Positions 18,946-28,742 are shown, counted from the stretch's first letter. The stretch: 64,000 nucleotides of DNA from Streptomyces echinatus (GCF_014203595.1 NZ_JACHJK010000019.1:57001-121000), one strand, 5' to 3'. A program made the numbers and translations. The notes: generated from the sequence alone by a model not told the origin.

Positions 18946-19089
18946 GTGACAGATGAAGTGGTGCAGCCGGACGTCATGATGGGGGTCGTTGTCGATGTCG
19001 CCTGGGGCAGCGCAGGGCGGTGGCGGCATCTGCCCGCGCCCAACGCGTGGGCGTGGACGCCGGTGGCCCAGGTACTGCTGCTCGGCGAG
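18946..19089 (+). CDS. Possible 47-residue small protein or gene end
   Basis: A short frame from GTG 18946 with smooth amino-acid use (MMGVVVDVAWGSAGRWRHLP, then APNAWAWTPVAQVLLLGE) and a stop at 19087-19089. The ribosome site is weak (GGGACC). The sequence resembles the edge of a larger protein more than a peptide, so it may be the tail of a deleted gene. I do not recognise it. Confidence 0.25.
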
Positions 19090-19504
19090 TGACTCGCACT
19101 GGCCGACACGCGGTCAGCGGGAGGGCCCACTCAGCAGCGGGCCGGGATCGCGGCTCAGGCGCAGCACCTGGGCGCCGTCCAGCATTGTCTCGATGCCGAC
19201 GTGGTACGGGCTGGGCTGCGGGTCGGTGACCGGTTCGGTCGAGGTTGGCGCCTTGTGTCGCTGATGCGGATCAACGCGTCGGCGGCGAAGCTCCGGGGCC
19301 CTCGGACAGGTCACTTCGGCACCGCACCCGTGCAGTTCTCCGAAGCTCTCACCACGCCAAAGACCCCGGGTAGCCGGTGATCTGTCGGTTCGGTCCCGGC
19401 AGCGAGTTACAGATCTTCCACGCCGCCGGGTCGTCCACCGCCCGCCCCCTCTTCGACACCGGCCCGGTCCTGTCCGGACAGGCCGGCGCGTGCGGGGGCG
19501 GAGG
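19090..19504. other. No recognised gene
   Basis: About 415 bp downstream of the beta-helix gene stop. No gene, and no strong hairpin that I could identify. Confidence 0.4.
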
Positions 19505-21085
19505 TCAGATCGTGTTCTGTACGGGGGTGGTGCCCGTGCCGTTGTCCGTGATCGCGGGGGTGCCGGAGCCTCGGGCGGTGAGGTCGTTGCCGACCAGCCA
19601 GGTGCCGCTGGAACCGGCCATCACGCCGATCGCGGCCCCCGAGGCGCCGCCGGTGACCGCGCCGACGGTGGTGGACTGGACGAAGGTGCCCACCGCGTTG
19701 CCACCGACCCGGACGGCGTAGCCGGTGGCTCCGGTGATCCGGTTGCCGCGCAGGGTGGCGCCGTTCACGCCCGTATTGATGCCGGGACCGGTCGTGGTGA
19801 GGACGGTGTTGTCGGTGACGAGAGCACCGGTGGAGCCGCTGTCGACACCGATGCCGTCGCCCTGGATGTCCGTGAGGCTGTTTCGGGCGATGACGGCGTT
19901 CGGGGAGCTCTGGACGTGGATGCCCTGGCAGTTGCCGGTGGCGCTGAGGCGCAGGGTGGTGGTGACGGTGTTGCGGGTGACGGTGAGGCCATCGGTCTGC
20001 GCGACGTAGATGCCGGCCTCGCCCTTCACCGACTCCACGGTGTTGCCGGAGACGGTGATGTCGCGGTGGCGGGCGCCGCCGGCGGCGACGGTGGCGGAGA
20101 TGCCGCCGCTGCCGTCGACTCCGCGCACCGTGTTCCCGGTGACGGTGATGCCGCTGAGGCCGTTGCCCTGGGGCGAGTTGAGGTAGATGCCGTGGAGGGC
20201 GACGTCGGTGACGGTGTTGTCGGCGATGACGGAGTCCTGCCAGTCGGCGGCGCGGATGCCGAACGCGCCGCTCTTCTCGACCGTGTTGCCGATGACCCTG
20301 ATCCGCCGGTGGAACACGCCCTTGGCGCCCCAGTGGTCCCCGCACAGGGCGCCGAACGGCCCGGTCGTGGTGCCGGCGCGCAGGGTGCAGCCGGTGATGA
20401 GGATGTCCTCGCAGGGGGTCGCGTCGTAGGCGGGGGCGGGCAGGTTGCCCTCGGTGGCGCAGGTGATCTGGACGGCCTCCTTGGTGGTGAGGCTCGCGCC
20501 GTCGCCGGGGTGGTGGCCGTCGAAGACGCAGTTCACGATGGCCACGTTACGGACCGCGTTCAGCTCGACGGCGTGCGCCGAAGGGGTGTCGACGAAGGTG
20601 CAGTCCTTCACCAGGACGCCTTCGCAGTGGGCGAAACCTATGGCGTCGCTCTGCTTGCTGAACTGAGCCCCGCGCATGTCCCAGATGCCGCCGAGGACGG
20701 CGATGTTCCCCGCGCCCCCGTAGCCGTACGCGGGGGTGACCGAGTCGAAGTTCTTGAGCAGCGCGCCGCTGTCCTTGATGCGCACGACGCGTGCGCCGTA
20801 GGCGGACACGGTGGTGCCGGAGCCGAGGACGAGGCTCACGCCGACCGGGTACGTGCCGGGCGGCACCAGCAGGGTGGCCCCGCCGGGCGCGGCCTTCACC
20901 GCGGCGAGGGCGCTCTGGAAGGCGGCGGTGTCATCCGTCGTGCCGTCACCCTTCGCGCCGTGGGCGGTGACGTCCACGACGACCCCGCCGCCGGCTGCCG
21001 CGGCGGACGGCGCGCCCAGCACGGACGCGCCGCCCCAGGCCCCTACGAATCCGCCCATGGCCAGCATCAACGCACGGCGTTCCAT
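19505..21085 (-). CDS. Secreted right-handed beta-helix protein (pectate-lyase-like)
   Basis: A 526-residue exported protein. The N-terminus MERRALMLAMGGFVGAWGGA followed by SVLGAPSAAAA has a twin arginine and looks like a Tat or Sec signal with Ala-rich cleavage region. Residues about 35-60 hold the pectate-lyase-superfamily/tailspike entry motif DVTAHGAKGDGTTDDTAAFQ. The rest is a series of beta-helix rungs (IRVIGNTVEKSGAFGIRAAD, ITVTGNTVRGVDGSGGI and others). Such proteins bind or cleave polysaccharides outside the cell; no catalytic residues can be assigned. GAGGGAGGGG precedes the ATG. It is a single gene, with a start well separated from its neighbours. Confidence 0.85.
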   Translation of the reverse strand: MERRALMLAMGGFVGAWGGASVLGAPSAAAAGGGVVVDVTAHGAKGDGTTDDTAAFQSALAAVKAAPGGATLLVPPGTYPVGVSLVLGSGTTVSAYGARVVRIKDSGALLKNFDSVTPAYGYGGAGNIAVLGGIWDMRGAQFSKQSDAIGFAHCEGVLVKDCTFVDTPSAHAVELNAVRNVAIVNCVFDGHHPGDGASLTTKEAVQITCATEGNLPAPAYDATPCEDILITGCTLRAGTTTGPFGALCGDHWGAKGVFHRRIRVIGNTVEKSGAFGIRAADWQDSVIADNTVTDVALHGIYLNSPQGNGLSGITVTGNTVRGVDGSGGISATVAAGGARHRDITVSGNTVESVKGEAGIYVAQTDGLTVTRNTVTTTLRLSATGNCQGIHVQSSPNAVIARNSLTDIQGDGIGVDSGSTGALVTDNTVLTTTGPGINTGVNGATLRGNRITGATGYAVRVGGNAVGTFVQSTTVGAVTGGASGAAIGVMAGSSGTWLVGNDLTARGSGTPAITDNGTGTTPVQNTI

Positions 21086-21191
21086 GCGCCCCTCCCTCGA
21101 TCTTGTGACGTTCGGCAGGAGCGTACGTCAGGGGCCCATCACGGGACGGGGCGGGCCGGGTCAGCGACCGGAGCGCGACGCAGCCGGAGGG

Positions 21192-21506
21192 TCAGGGTCG
21201 GCGGTCGGCCGGAGGCAGCGAAGGAGACGCAGCACGACGAGCACTTCTCGCTCTCGTCGCGGGTGACGAAGAGGCCCGAGCCAGCCCGGGAGGTGTGCTG
21301 TGGGATCTCGGCCCCGGCGCAGCCTGCTCGCCGGCGTCGATGCTCAGACTCCAGCGCAGCTTGTCGGCCACCCAGTCGGTGAGGTACTTGCAGCGGTAGC
21401 CGGCAGCCGGCGGAAGCCAAGTGCTGGGGTCCTGGGCGCCGGGGACGGCTCCGGGCTGGGCGCGCCCCGGCCCTGGGGCATGGAACGCACCTTCGCTCAC
21501 TTGCAC
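21192..21506 (-). pseudogene. HNH endonuclease (DUF1524) C-terminal remnant
   Basis: Residues 24-66 of this frame (AQDPSTWLPPAAGYRCKYLT, then DWVADKLRWSLSIDAGEQAA) match the end of secreted Streptomyces HNH/DUF1524 nucleases, where this block follows the catalytic HN. The catalytic part and signal peptide are absent, and the tail beyond it is out of frame. It is a short remnant at about 21310-21440. Confidence 0.55.
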
Positions 21507-21521
21507 TGGTTCTTGAGCGGC

Positions 21522-22295
21522 TCACACAGCCGCGTTCCTGGCGAGAAACGGACGTGCCACGGGCAGGGCGAGATCGAGGCGCAAGAACGTCTCGAAGTGG
21601 CCACAACCTGCCATTTCGGCGCAGGTTGCACCCGGAATCCGGGCAGCGGTGTCCTGGATCGACTGTAGTCGGGAGTCACGGTCGCCGGCGAGCAGAAGCA
21701 CCGGCGTAGAGGTGCGTACGAGCCTTTCCAGGACGCCCTCGCGGAAGCCGAGGGCGGCAGTCAGCGCTGCCAGCGCATACGGGTCGGCTGCCTGCATCGC
21801 CGCGCGCATCCATGCCGGGAGTGGTCCTTGACGTTCCAGCATCTCGATGAAGGGAGCCGTTCCCCGAGAGCGGAACAGTCCGATCTCCTGCTGAATCTCC
21901 GCCGGAGCCGCCGTGACAGGTCCGCCGTGTGCCCCGCCGGCAATCAGCGCGGTCAGCCGTTCGGGGTGCCCCGCCAGCAGGTTGAGGCCGATGATGCCAC
22001 CCATCGACGCACCCCAGAAGGCCGCCCGGGAGATGTCGAGTGCGTCGAGTACGGCCACGACATCGCCGACCTGACGGTCGATCCGGTAGCTGTCCACGTC
22101 ATGGGGCGAATCGCTGCCGCCGTGACCACGGGCATCGATGAGAACGAGGCGATGGCCTTCCGCGAGCGCGTCGACGTAGCCGGCGGACCGCCAAGTCGTG
22201 CGATCCCCGAAGAAGCCGTGCAGCAGCACCAATGGCGGTCCGCTGCCCACCACCTCGAACGCGATCCGAACTCCGTCGTCACTGGTGACCCGCAC
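21522..22295 (-). CDS. Alpha/beta-fold hydrolase
   Basis: A 257-residue hydrolase with the full set of landmarks: oxyanion loop LLHGFFGDRTTW, nucleophile elbow GASMGGIIGL (Ser), acid loop LLAGDRDSRLQ (Asp) and catalytic His in AGCGHFETF. The start is a GTG at 22295, or a TTG at 22301 that overlaps the stop of the NTF2-like gene (TTGA); either way the two are coupled. A much longer upstream frame is antisense-like and rejected. The substrate is unknown; the family includes esterases, haloperoxidase-like and C-C hydrolases. Confidence 0.82.
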   Translation of the reverse strand: MRVTSDDGVRIAFEVVGSGPPLVLLHGFFGDRTTWRSAGYVDALAEGHRLVLIDARGHGGSDSPHDVDSYRIDRQVGDVVAVLDALDISRAAFWGASMGGIIGLNLLAGHPERLTALIAGGAHGGPVTAAPAEIQQEIGLFRSRGTAPFIEMLERQGPLPAWMRAAMQAADPYALAALTAALGFREGVLERLVRTSTPVLLLAGDRDSRLQSIQDTAARIPGATCAEMAGCGHFETFLRLDLALPVARPFLARNAAV

Positions 22296-22297
22296 CG

Positions 22298-22684
22298 TCA
22301 ATCGCCCTGCGACGGAACGGGCGTGGCCTGGTGGTAGTACATCCGCCAGCCCATCCCCTCCCCCGACCTGCGCCACAGCGAGCTCCGGCGCGCCCGCCGT
22401 CCTTCGATCGTGGTCTCGTACGTCAGGTGCACCACGCCGGGAGCCAGCACGACACCCGTCATGTCTGAGGGCACGTAGCGAGGGCCCTGGTCCGAGTTGC
22501 CCGGCATTTCCGGCAACTCGGCCAGCATCTCCTCGTACGACCACCGCCGGCCCGAGGCGCCGACCTCCACGAACTCCGGGTCCAACAGCTGCCTGGCCTC
22601 CGCCCGCGACGTTCGCACGCTGGGATCTATGAGCCGCAGCTCGCCCTTGATCGCCTCTTCCACTTCATTCGCTTCAGCACGCAC
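22298..22684 (-). CDS. NTF2-like/DUF4440 protein
   Basis: A 128-residue cone-fold (SnoaL/NTF2-like) protein of the DUF4440 type: ELRLIDPSVRTSRAEARQLL, then DPEFVEVGASGRRWSYEEML and the closing YYHQATPVPSQ. These proteins bind small molecules; many have no known reaction. It starts at GTG 22684 with GGAG directly before, so the start may be imprecise. It forms an operon with the downstream hydrolase (overlapping stop/start). Confidence 0.7.
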   Translation of the reverse strand: MRAEANEVEEAIKGELRLIDPSVRTSRAEARQLLDPEFVEVGASGRRWSYEEMLAELPEMPGNSDQGPRYVPSDMTGVVLAPGVVHLTYETTIEGRRARRSSLWRRSGEGMGWRMYYHQATPVPSQGD

Positions 22685-22926
22685 CTCCGCATCATCGCCT
22701 AACCCACCGGGCTCATCGCAACCTCATAACCCGTGCTCAGTGCCTGAGTCATGATCTGTCCGCGCTAGGGGCTAGTTGGGTGGGGGCGGGTGACCCGCGC
22801 TGTCCGGCCCGACAGCGGCTTTGATCCCGTCGGGCGGCGTCGTGAGCAGTGTGCCTTCGTGGGAAGGACCTGTACGGCGGTGGTCAGGGGACCGAGGACG
22901 TCGTCGACCGGCGTGTGGTGAGGTCG

Positions 22927-24606
22927 TCATCGGGTGCCTGGGCGGTGGTGAAGGCGGGAGGGTGCGCCCGCAGACTGGGCGCCCTCCTCGCCGAGGTTCA
23001 TGACGTTGTCGTCTGACAGCTCCACGACGTACACGTGCCCCTTCTCGCAGGTCAGCAAGGACGCTGCGCGGTCGGTGGGGTGGCTTGTGACCGCCTCGAG
23101 AGTGGCGGTGGTTCCGCGTACGCCCCGTAGTTCGAGCGCTTCGGTGCAGCCCACCTCGCGCTCTGTGTCGGCCTCTGTCACGTTGCTGACCTGCTTGCCG
23201 GCCAGTTCTCCGACCGCGGCGGTGTGCAGGGTCAGCGTGACCCGGAACGAAGTGGTGCGGGGCGTGAGTCGTCCGTCGGCACGTGGGTTGCCCGGCCCGG
23301 TGCCGATCCAGACTCCCGTCCACCGTGGGGGGAGCGTCGATACGGTCGCCGAGATGGAGGGCGTGGGGCGTCCGCCCTCTTTCGTGTCCGTTCTCCCCCG
23401 GTCCTCACGCCCGTCGAACGGGTGCAGCAAGGCGACCAGGGCCGCGACGACGGTCGCTGCGGCCGCGGCAGCTATCCACCACGTGCGCGATGTCGAGGTG
23501 GCGGGCTGCCGGGTGCCGATGGCGGCGGACGATACGCCCATGGGACCGCTCGGTCTCGGTCCAGGGGAAGGCGGGGGGCCGAAAGCGCCCCCAGGGCCGG
23601 CGGCGGCCGCGAGTGGCGGAGCCGTTCCGCCGACGGGTGGCGGGGTGGCGGTCCGGGCCGGCGGTGGTGGAACCGTCGCGGCGGTGGGCGCCATGACGGT
23701 GGGTGCTGTGACCAGGCGCGCCACTTCCGCCTCGCGGGTGGCGAGTTCGTCATGGAGGCCGGGTGGCAGGGTCTGGCTCCAGGCCGAGCCGGACCGGCGG
23801 GGCAGCAGATCGGTCAGTTCCCTGCTGGTGGGTCGCTGCTCGGGCTGCTTGGCCAGGCAGCGCCTCACCACGGGCAGCAGCTCCGGGGGCAGGGCGCCGA
23901 GGTGAGCCGGCTCGTGCACGATGCGGTACAGCAGCGAGGCTGCGGAGACCTCCTCTCCCGGGTGCTGGAAGGGGCTGCGTCCGGTCGCCGCGAACACGAG
24001 GACGCAGCCGAGGGAGAAGACGTCACCGGCCTCGGTCACGATGCCCCGGGAGATCTGCTCGGGCGCCAGGTAGCCCGGAGAGCCGATGACGCCTCCGCTG
24101 TGGGTGTGCCGTGAGTCGTCGGCTGCCCGCGCGATACCGAAGTCGATGAGCATGGGCTGTTCGCGGCCCAGGAGGATGTTGGACGGCTTGATGTCCCGGT
24201 GCGTCAGCGAGCAGGCGTGCACTGCCGCGACGGCGGCAGCCAGTTCACCGGCCAGGGCGCGCAGGGTGACCGGCGGAAGCGGCCCATGTGCTGCGACCCA
24301 CTCGGCCAAGGCCGGCGCCGGGACGTACTCGGTCGCCAGCCACTGGGGGCGGTGGCCGGGCGGGCTGAAGTCGATGACGGAAACGGTGAACGGCGACCGG
24401 ACGAGGTCGCTGTTGCGGACTTCCCGGGCGAACCGTGCCTCGAAGTCCGGCGCCTCGGCCAGATCGGGGCGCACGGTCTTCAGCGCGAGCGGACGTCCGG
24501 CCGTCGTACGGGAGAGATAGACCTGGCCCATGCCTCCGGCGCCCAGCCGTGCCAAGATCGGGTATCCCCCGACAGCAGCCGGATCCGTCGCCTCCACCGG
24601 TCTCAT
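22927..24606 (-). CDS. Membrane Ser/Thr protein kinase
   Basis: A 559-residue Hanks-type kinase. G-loop LGAGGMGQV (21-29), catalytic Lys43 in ALKTV, HRDIKPSN (136-143), DFG (155-157) and APEQ (181-184) are all present, so it should be active. A Pro/Ala-rich linker (300-375) leads to one membrane helix (WWIAAAAAATVVAALVALL, about 376-394). An extracellular domain of about 160 residues follows (WTGVWIGTGPGNP and on), with a Cys pair that could bridge. It is not a PASTA domain; I do not recognise it. The start at 24606 has GGAGGGG upstream. It is divergent from the RHS gene. Confidence 0.88.
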   Translation of the reverse strand: MRPVEATDPAAVGGYPILARLGAGGMGQVYLSRTTAGRPLALKTVRPDLAEAPDFEARFAREVRNSDLVRSPFTVSVIDFSPPGHRPQWLATEYVPAPALAEWVAAHGPLPPVTLRALAGELAAAVAAVHACSLTHRDIKPSNILLGREQPMLIDFGIARAADDSRHTHSGGVIGSPGYLAPEQISRGIVTEAGDVFSLGCVLVFAATGRSPFQHPGEEVSAASLLYRIVHEPAHLGALPPELLPVVRRCLAKQPEQRPTSRELTDLLPRRSGSAWSQTLPPGLHDELATREAEVARLVTAPTVMAPTAATVPPPPARTATPPPVGGTAPPLAAAAGPGGAFGPPPSPGPRPSGPMGVSSAAIGTRQPATSTSRTWWIAAAAAATVVAALVALLHPFDGREDRGRTDTKEGGRPTPSISATVSTLPPRWTGVWIGTGPGNPRADGRLTPRTTSFRVTLTLHTAAVGELAGKQVSNVTEADTEREVGCTEALELRGVRGTTATLEAVTSHPTDRAASLLTCEKGHVYVVELSDDNVMNLGEEGAQSAGAPSRLHHRPGTR

Positions 24607-25088
24607 GCGGCCCCTCCCCCGGTCCTGCCCTCTCCCCGCGGCGACTGCGCTGCGCGGATCTTGCGGGCGGCCAGCAGGATACGCGGACGGCATGACGGAA
24701 GAGCCGCTGACGGCACGGTCGACCTGGGCGCCCAGGGGCGGACGCACTGGCGGGGACGTCCGCCGCGTCCGGGCTGAGGGTGGGCTGCCTCCGAGTAGGG
24801 GCGGCCCACGATGATGCCGCGTCCAGTGCGAGCAGTTGGTGGATAACTGTTTCCAGACAGTTCTGCTCTGAAAGCATTCCAATGGCCGTAAAGAGCACGG
24901 CTGTTATGGCTGTTTTGAGGGCTTGATATTCCCTTCGCCCACCTCATGCGGACGGGCTGATTCCAGCTCGCATGAGGCGTGATTTCGAGGGCACGCCCAC
25001 ATCCTTGTGCGAATCCTGTGACAGGTTGTGCGGGCTCGGTGACCAACGAGGTAGCCGGGCCTCTTGGCCTCTCATGGGGGATTCACTC
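24607..25088. other. Divergent intergenic region, kinase / RHS
   Basis: About 480 bp without a gene between two divergent starts. It becomes AT-richer around 24835-24935, where promoters are likely, and holds the inverted repeat described separately. Confidence 0.5.
24942..24977. promoter_or_regulatory. Inverted repeat upstream of the RHS gene
   Basis: Perfect 9-bp arms CCTCATGCG (24942-24950) and CGCATGAGG (24969-24977) with an 18-nt spacer, about 110 nt before the RHS start. The spacing suits a dimeric regulator binding two turns apart, or a leader hairpin. The binding protein is unknown. Confidence 0.55.
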
Positions 25089-28000
25089 ATGCACTCGCGT
25101 GCTTCGGGCATGCCGTCCCGGTATGCCCAAAAGAGATCAATGCGTCTGTCAGCGCTGGCTGTTGTGGCCTCCGCCACATTGGCGGCGGCGGCCTTGCCCC
25201 TCGCTCAGCCTGCTGCCGCGGTGCCGGCGCCGGCGTCCGCCTGGGGCAAAGGCAGCCCCCATTTCACGATGCCGCCGGTGAGGGTCGGTGCGAACCGTCC
25301 GGTGAAGTCGCAGCCGTCGAAGGACCCCAACGACTCGGTGTACCTGCCGTGGCTGCGCGAGCAGCGCGCACACGCCAAGGACCCCGCCTCTGGCGGGTCC
25401 GCCAAGAAGCCGAAGGCGGCAGGTATGGCGGCGTCCGCATCGGTGCGGAACCTCGTGCCCGAGGGGCAGGGCGACGTGCCCTGGCACCGCTATACGAGTT
25501 TTGCAATCACGGACGCGTTGACGGCGAAGATCGACTATTCAACCGGCAACTTGATGCTGACGGCGACGGACTTCGACATCGCCGGTGTCGGACAGCGCCT
25601 GCGACTGGCGCGGACGTACAACTCGCTGGACGCTCCGTGGGGCCGGGTGTCGCAGCGCTGGTGGCAGCAGTACGAGCGCTACCTGTCGGTCTCGTCCTCC
25701 GAGGTCATCTTCTACGACGCCTCGGGCGCGACGGTCCGTTTCGAGAAGAACAGTGACGGCTCCTTCACCACCCCGAAGGGCTACTCGGAGGACCTGAAGA
25801 AGAACTCCGACGGCACCTACACCCTCACGAACTGGAAGTCGGGCTCGAAGGAGACGTACAACGCGAACGGTTGCCTGACCAAGGTCACCGACCGCAACCA
25901 CGGCACGATCACCGTCGAACAGCACGACGAAAACGGCGAGAACAAGGGATTCAAGCTCACCGACAGCCACTCCGGTCGCTGGATCGACCTCTACAAGACC
26001 TACGCGTCGCAGTGGCAGGCCAAGGACAACACCGGCCGCACCGCCGTCTTCGACCTCGACGAGGACGGCAACCTGGCCGCCACCACCGACACCGAAGGCA
26101 AGACCATCTCCTTCGGCCATGACACCTCCGGCCGCATCGAGAGGATCACGACCGCCGAAGGCCGGGTGACTGTCTTCACTTACGACGACAGCAACCGGGT
26201 GACGTCGATGCTGCGCGCCACCGGGTTCAACGGCTCTGGCGACACGGGCCCGACCTGGACATACGGCTACAGTGCCGATTCCCCGACCGCGGCCGGCACC
26301 ACCACGGCCACGGACCCGGAGCTGCACGCCACGAAGTACGAGCACGACAGCGACGGCCAGGTCACCGACGTCACCGACGCACTGCAGCACCACCGGTCGA
26401 CGAAGTTCGACGCCAATCACAACATCGACTCCGCCACCGATGCCATGGGCTCGGGCACCACCCCGGGCAATGCCACCGACTACGGCTTCGACGACCGCAA
26501 CAACCTCGAGACCGTCAAAGCCCCCACGGGCGGCGAGACGGTCAATCACTGGCAGACGATCGCAGGCGGGGACGTGCCGTCAGACTCCACGAACCCTGAC
26601 GGCGAGAAAACGCAGTTCACGTACGACACTGTGGGCAACACCACCTCCGTCGCGCAGACAGGCACCGGCGGCGGCAACGTCTCCTACGACTACAACCCCG
26701 CCACGCCCACCTGCGGCGGCTTCGAGGGCCAGCGCTGCAAAGCGAAGACTAAGATGACCGCCTCCAAGACGGTCACCACCGACTTCCACTACGACGCCAA
26801 GGGCAACCTGGACAAGGTCTCGCCCCCTGCGCCGCTGGACAAGACGACGTACACCTACGACGACCTGGGCCGCACCAAGTCCGTCACCGACGCACGCGGC
26901 GTGACCGTCAGCTACACGTACGACAACCTCGACCGCATCCGCACCGTCACCTCACCGAACACGGTGAAGGTCGAGTACTGGTACGACGGCGACGGCAACC
27001 TCGTCCAGCGCTCGGACGGCACCGGAACGGTCAAGTACGAGTTCGACCCGCTCCAGCGGGAGACCGTCCGCACGCTCCAGGACACCTCCCAGACCCTGCT
27101 GGCCTACACCCCGGCAGGGAACGTCGACTACTACCAGGACCCGGCCGGCAAGATCGACTACTCCTGGAACGAGGTCAACAAGCTCAAAGAGCTCAGGGAC
27201 TCACAGGGCCGCGTCACGACGTACGACTACGACAAGAACGACGTCCGCACCACGACCACCTACCCCGGCGGGACGGTCCAGAAGGTCGACGTCGACCCCT
27301 CCAGCCGCCCGAAGAACATCAAGGTGACCTCCGCCCAGGGCACCCTGGTCAACCTGGACTACACCTACAACTACGGCACCGACGGCGAGAGTGACGGCAG
27401 CAAGATCCGCACCAGCACGGACAACGTGAGAGGGCTCAAGCGCACGTACTCCTACGACGGCGCCGGCCGCTTCTCCTACGCGAAGGAGGAGAAGGCCGGC
27501 AGCATCACCGACTCCTGGCAGTACTGCTACGACCTCGCCGGAAACCTCACCTCCCAGGGCACCGACCCCGGCTGCCCGCGCGGCACCACCTACAGCTACA
27601 ACGACGCCCAGGAGCTGACCGCCAAGTCCAGCACCAGCGGCACCTGGTCCTACGACCAGATCGGCAACGAGACCGCCGGCGCCTCCACCGACGACTACCT
27701 GCGGACCGGCGGGCAGTGGACCGACCACTCCCAGATGTCGTCCATCACCATCAACGGCAAGGCCTACGCGGGACAATACGGCTCCACCGACCAGAGCGAA
27801 CGCATCAAACTCGGTGACACCTACTTCCACAACGGACCCCTCGGTCTGTCCGCCAAGACCACGGCCGGCGCGGACATGGGCTTCAACCGGGAACCCGGGG
27901 GCACCCTGAATTCCATGACGACCGGGGGCAAGAGCTACTACTACCTCACCGATGCACTCGGCTCGGTCATCGCTCTCGCGGACATCGCCGGCAACAAGGT

Positions 28001-28499
28001 TGACAGCTACGCCTACAGCCCGCGAGGCGTCCGCGTCCTGGCCCAGTCGTCCGAACCGGTCGCCCAGCCCTACCGTTTCGCCGGCAACTACCAGGACCCC
28101 ACCGGCCTCTACCACCTCCAGGCCCGCTACTACGACGCCAACATCGGCCGCTTCACCCAACCCGACCCCTCTGGCCAGGAACAGAACCCCTACCTCTACG
28201 CCGGCGGCGACCCCGTCAACCGCATCGACCCCATCGGAACCTCCTTCATGAGTTTCGCGGAGTCCGCGTCCAAGAAGGTCGGCTTCGCGTCCGACGTCAT
28301 CAGCATCGGACAGATAGCCAGTCAGGTCTCCCAGGGCCAGTGGAAGGAGGCGGCCGGCACAGCGCTCTCTTTCGCCGCGGACAAGGCCTTCACGGCAGGT
28401 TGCCTGTACATCACCGGCGGTACCGCGGCCCCTGTTTGCGCGTTCGGTGGGACGGCAGCGGGAAATGCGACCCAGGAAATCTACGATCGAGCCACCTAG
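25089..28499 (+). CDS. Secreted RHS/YD-repeat protein
   Basis: A 1,136-residue RHS protein. The start at 25089 has GGGGGA 7 nt upstream and gives a signal peptide (SMRLSALAVVASATLAAAAL, ending near AQPAAAVPAPA). An entry domain is followed by a long YD-repeat array (for example YTYDDLGRTKSVTDARG, YTYDNLDRIRTV) and the RHS core end: YRFAGNYQDPTGLYHLQARY, RFTQPDPSGQEQNPYLYAGG, DPVNRIDP. RHS shells encapsulate a C-terminal toxin or glycan-binding tip. Here only 86 residues follow DPVNRIDP, with two hydrophobic stretches (FASDVISIGQIASQV; YITGGTAAPVCAFGGTAAG). I see no nuclease or deaminase motif. A 40-residue membrane protein follows 9 nt later. Confidence 0.88.
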   Translation: MHSRASGMPSRYAQKRSMRLSALAVVASATLAAAALPLAQPAAAVPAPASAWGKGSPHFTMPPVRVGANRPVKSQPSKDPNDSVYLPWLREQRAHAKDPASGGSAKKPKAAGMAASASVRNLVPEGQGDVPWHRYTSFAITDALTAKIDYSTGNLMLTATDFDIAGVGQRLRLARTYNSLDAPWGRVSQRWWQQYERYLSVSSSEVIFYDASGATVRFEKNSDGSFTTPKGYSEDLKKNSDGTYTLTNWKSGSKETYNANGCLTKVTDRNHGTITVEQHDENGENKGFKLTDSHSGRWIDLYKTYASQWQAKDNTGRTAVFDLDEDGNLAATTDTEGKTISFGHDTSGRIERITTAEGRVTVFTYDDSNRVTSMLRATGFNGSGDTGPTWTYGYSADSPTAAGTTTATDPELHATKYEHDSDGQVTDVTDALQHHRSTKFDANHNIDSATDAMGSGTTPGNATDYGFDDRNNLETVKAPTGGETVNHWQTIAGGDVPSDSTNPDGEKTQFTYDTVGNTTSVAQTGTGGGNVSYDYNPATPTCGGFEGQRCKAKTKMTASKTVTTDFHYDAKGNLDKVSPPAPLDKTTYTYDDLGRTKSVTDARGVTVSYTYDNLDRIRTVTSPNTVKVEYWYDGDGNLVQRSDGTGTVKYEFDPLQRETVRTLQDTSQTLLAYTPAGNVDYYQDPAGKIDYSWNEVNKLKELRDSQGRVTTYDYDKNDVRTTTTYPGGTVQKVDVDPSSRPKNIKVTSAQGTLVNLDYTYNYGTDGESDGSKIRTSTDNVRGLKRTYSYDGAGRFSYAKEEKAGSITDSWQYCYDLAGNLTSQGTDPGCPRGTTYSYNDAQELTAKSSTSGTWSYDQIGNETAGASTDDYLRTGGQWTDHSQMSSITINGKAYAGQYGSTDQSERIKLGDTYFHNGPLGLSAKTTAGADMGFNREPGGTLNSMTTGGKSYYYLTDALGSVIALADIAGNKVDSYAYSPRGVRVLAQSSEPVAQPYRFAGNYQDPTGLYHLQARYYDANIGRFTQPDPSGQEQNPYLYAGGDPVNRIDPIGTSFMSFAESASKKVGFASDVISIGQIASQVSQGQWKEAAGTALSFAADKAFTAGCLYITGGTAAPVCAFGGTAAGNATQEIYDRAT

Positions 28500-28508
28500 T
28501 GAGGTGAA

Positions 28509-28631
28509 ATGAACCACGTAACCCTGGCCTACAAGGGATGGCCGTCCGGAACGCCGATCACAGTTCTGGTGATCGTCATCATTGCCGTCCTCGCGGTCGC
28601 AGCCCTGATAGGGCGCACCAAACGCAAATAG
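28509..28631 (+). CDS. 40-residue single-helix membrane protein
   Basis: A short gene with a strong ribosome site (GAGGTGAA) 9 nt after the RHS stop. The product is one hydrophobic helix (TPITVLVIVIIAVLAVAALI) ending in the basic tail GRTKRK, so it should sit in the membrane with its C-terminus inside. Position and coupling suggest it works with the RHS protein, for example as immunity to its C-terminal tip or as an export aid; this is inference. I know no matching family. Confidence 0.6.
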   Translation: MNHVTLAYKGWPSGTPITVLVIVIIAVLAVAALIGRTKRK

Positions 28632-28742
28632 GTCTCACATGGCACCACCGGTGAATCCGTGCGTTCACCGGACAGGCATTCCGCGGTACGGCGCCACGTT
28701 TGCACCATGCCCGCACCACGTCGGCACCCCCGACGCAGTGAC

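Noticed and set aside
19490..21382. A 630-codon plus-strand frame opposite the beta-helix gene
   Set aside because: Val/Gly/Asp-rich shadow of the beta-helix repeats; no start site.
27201..28517. A 438-codon minus-strand frame opposite the RHS gene
   Set aside because: Antisense shadow of the YD repeats, without a family match.
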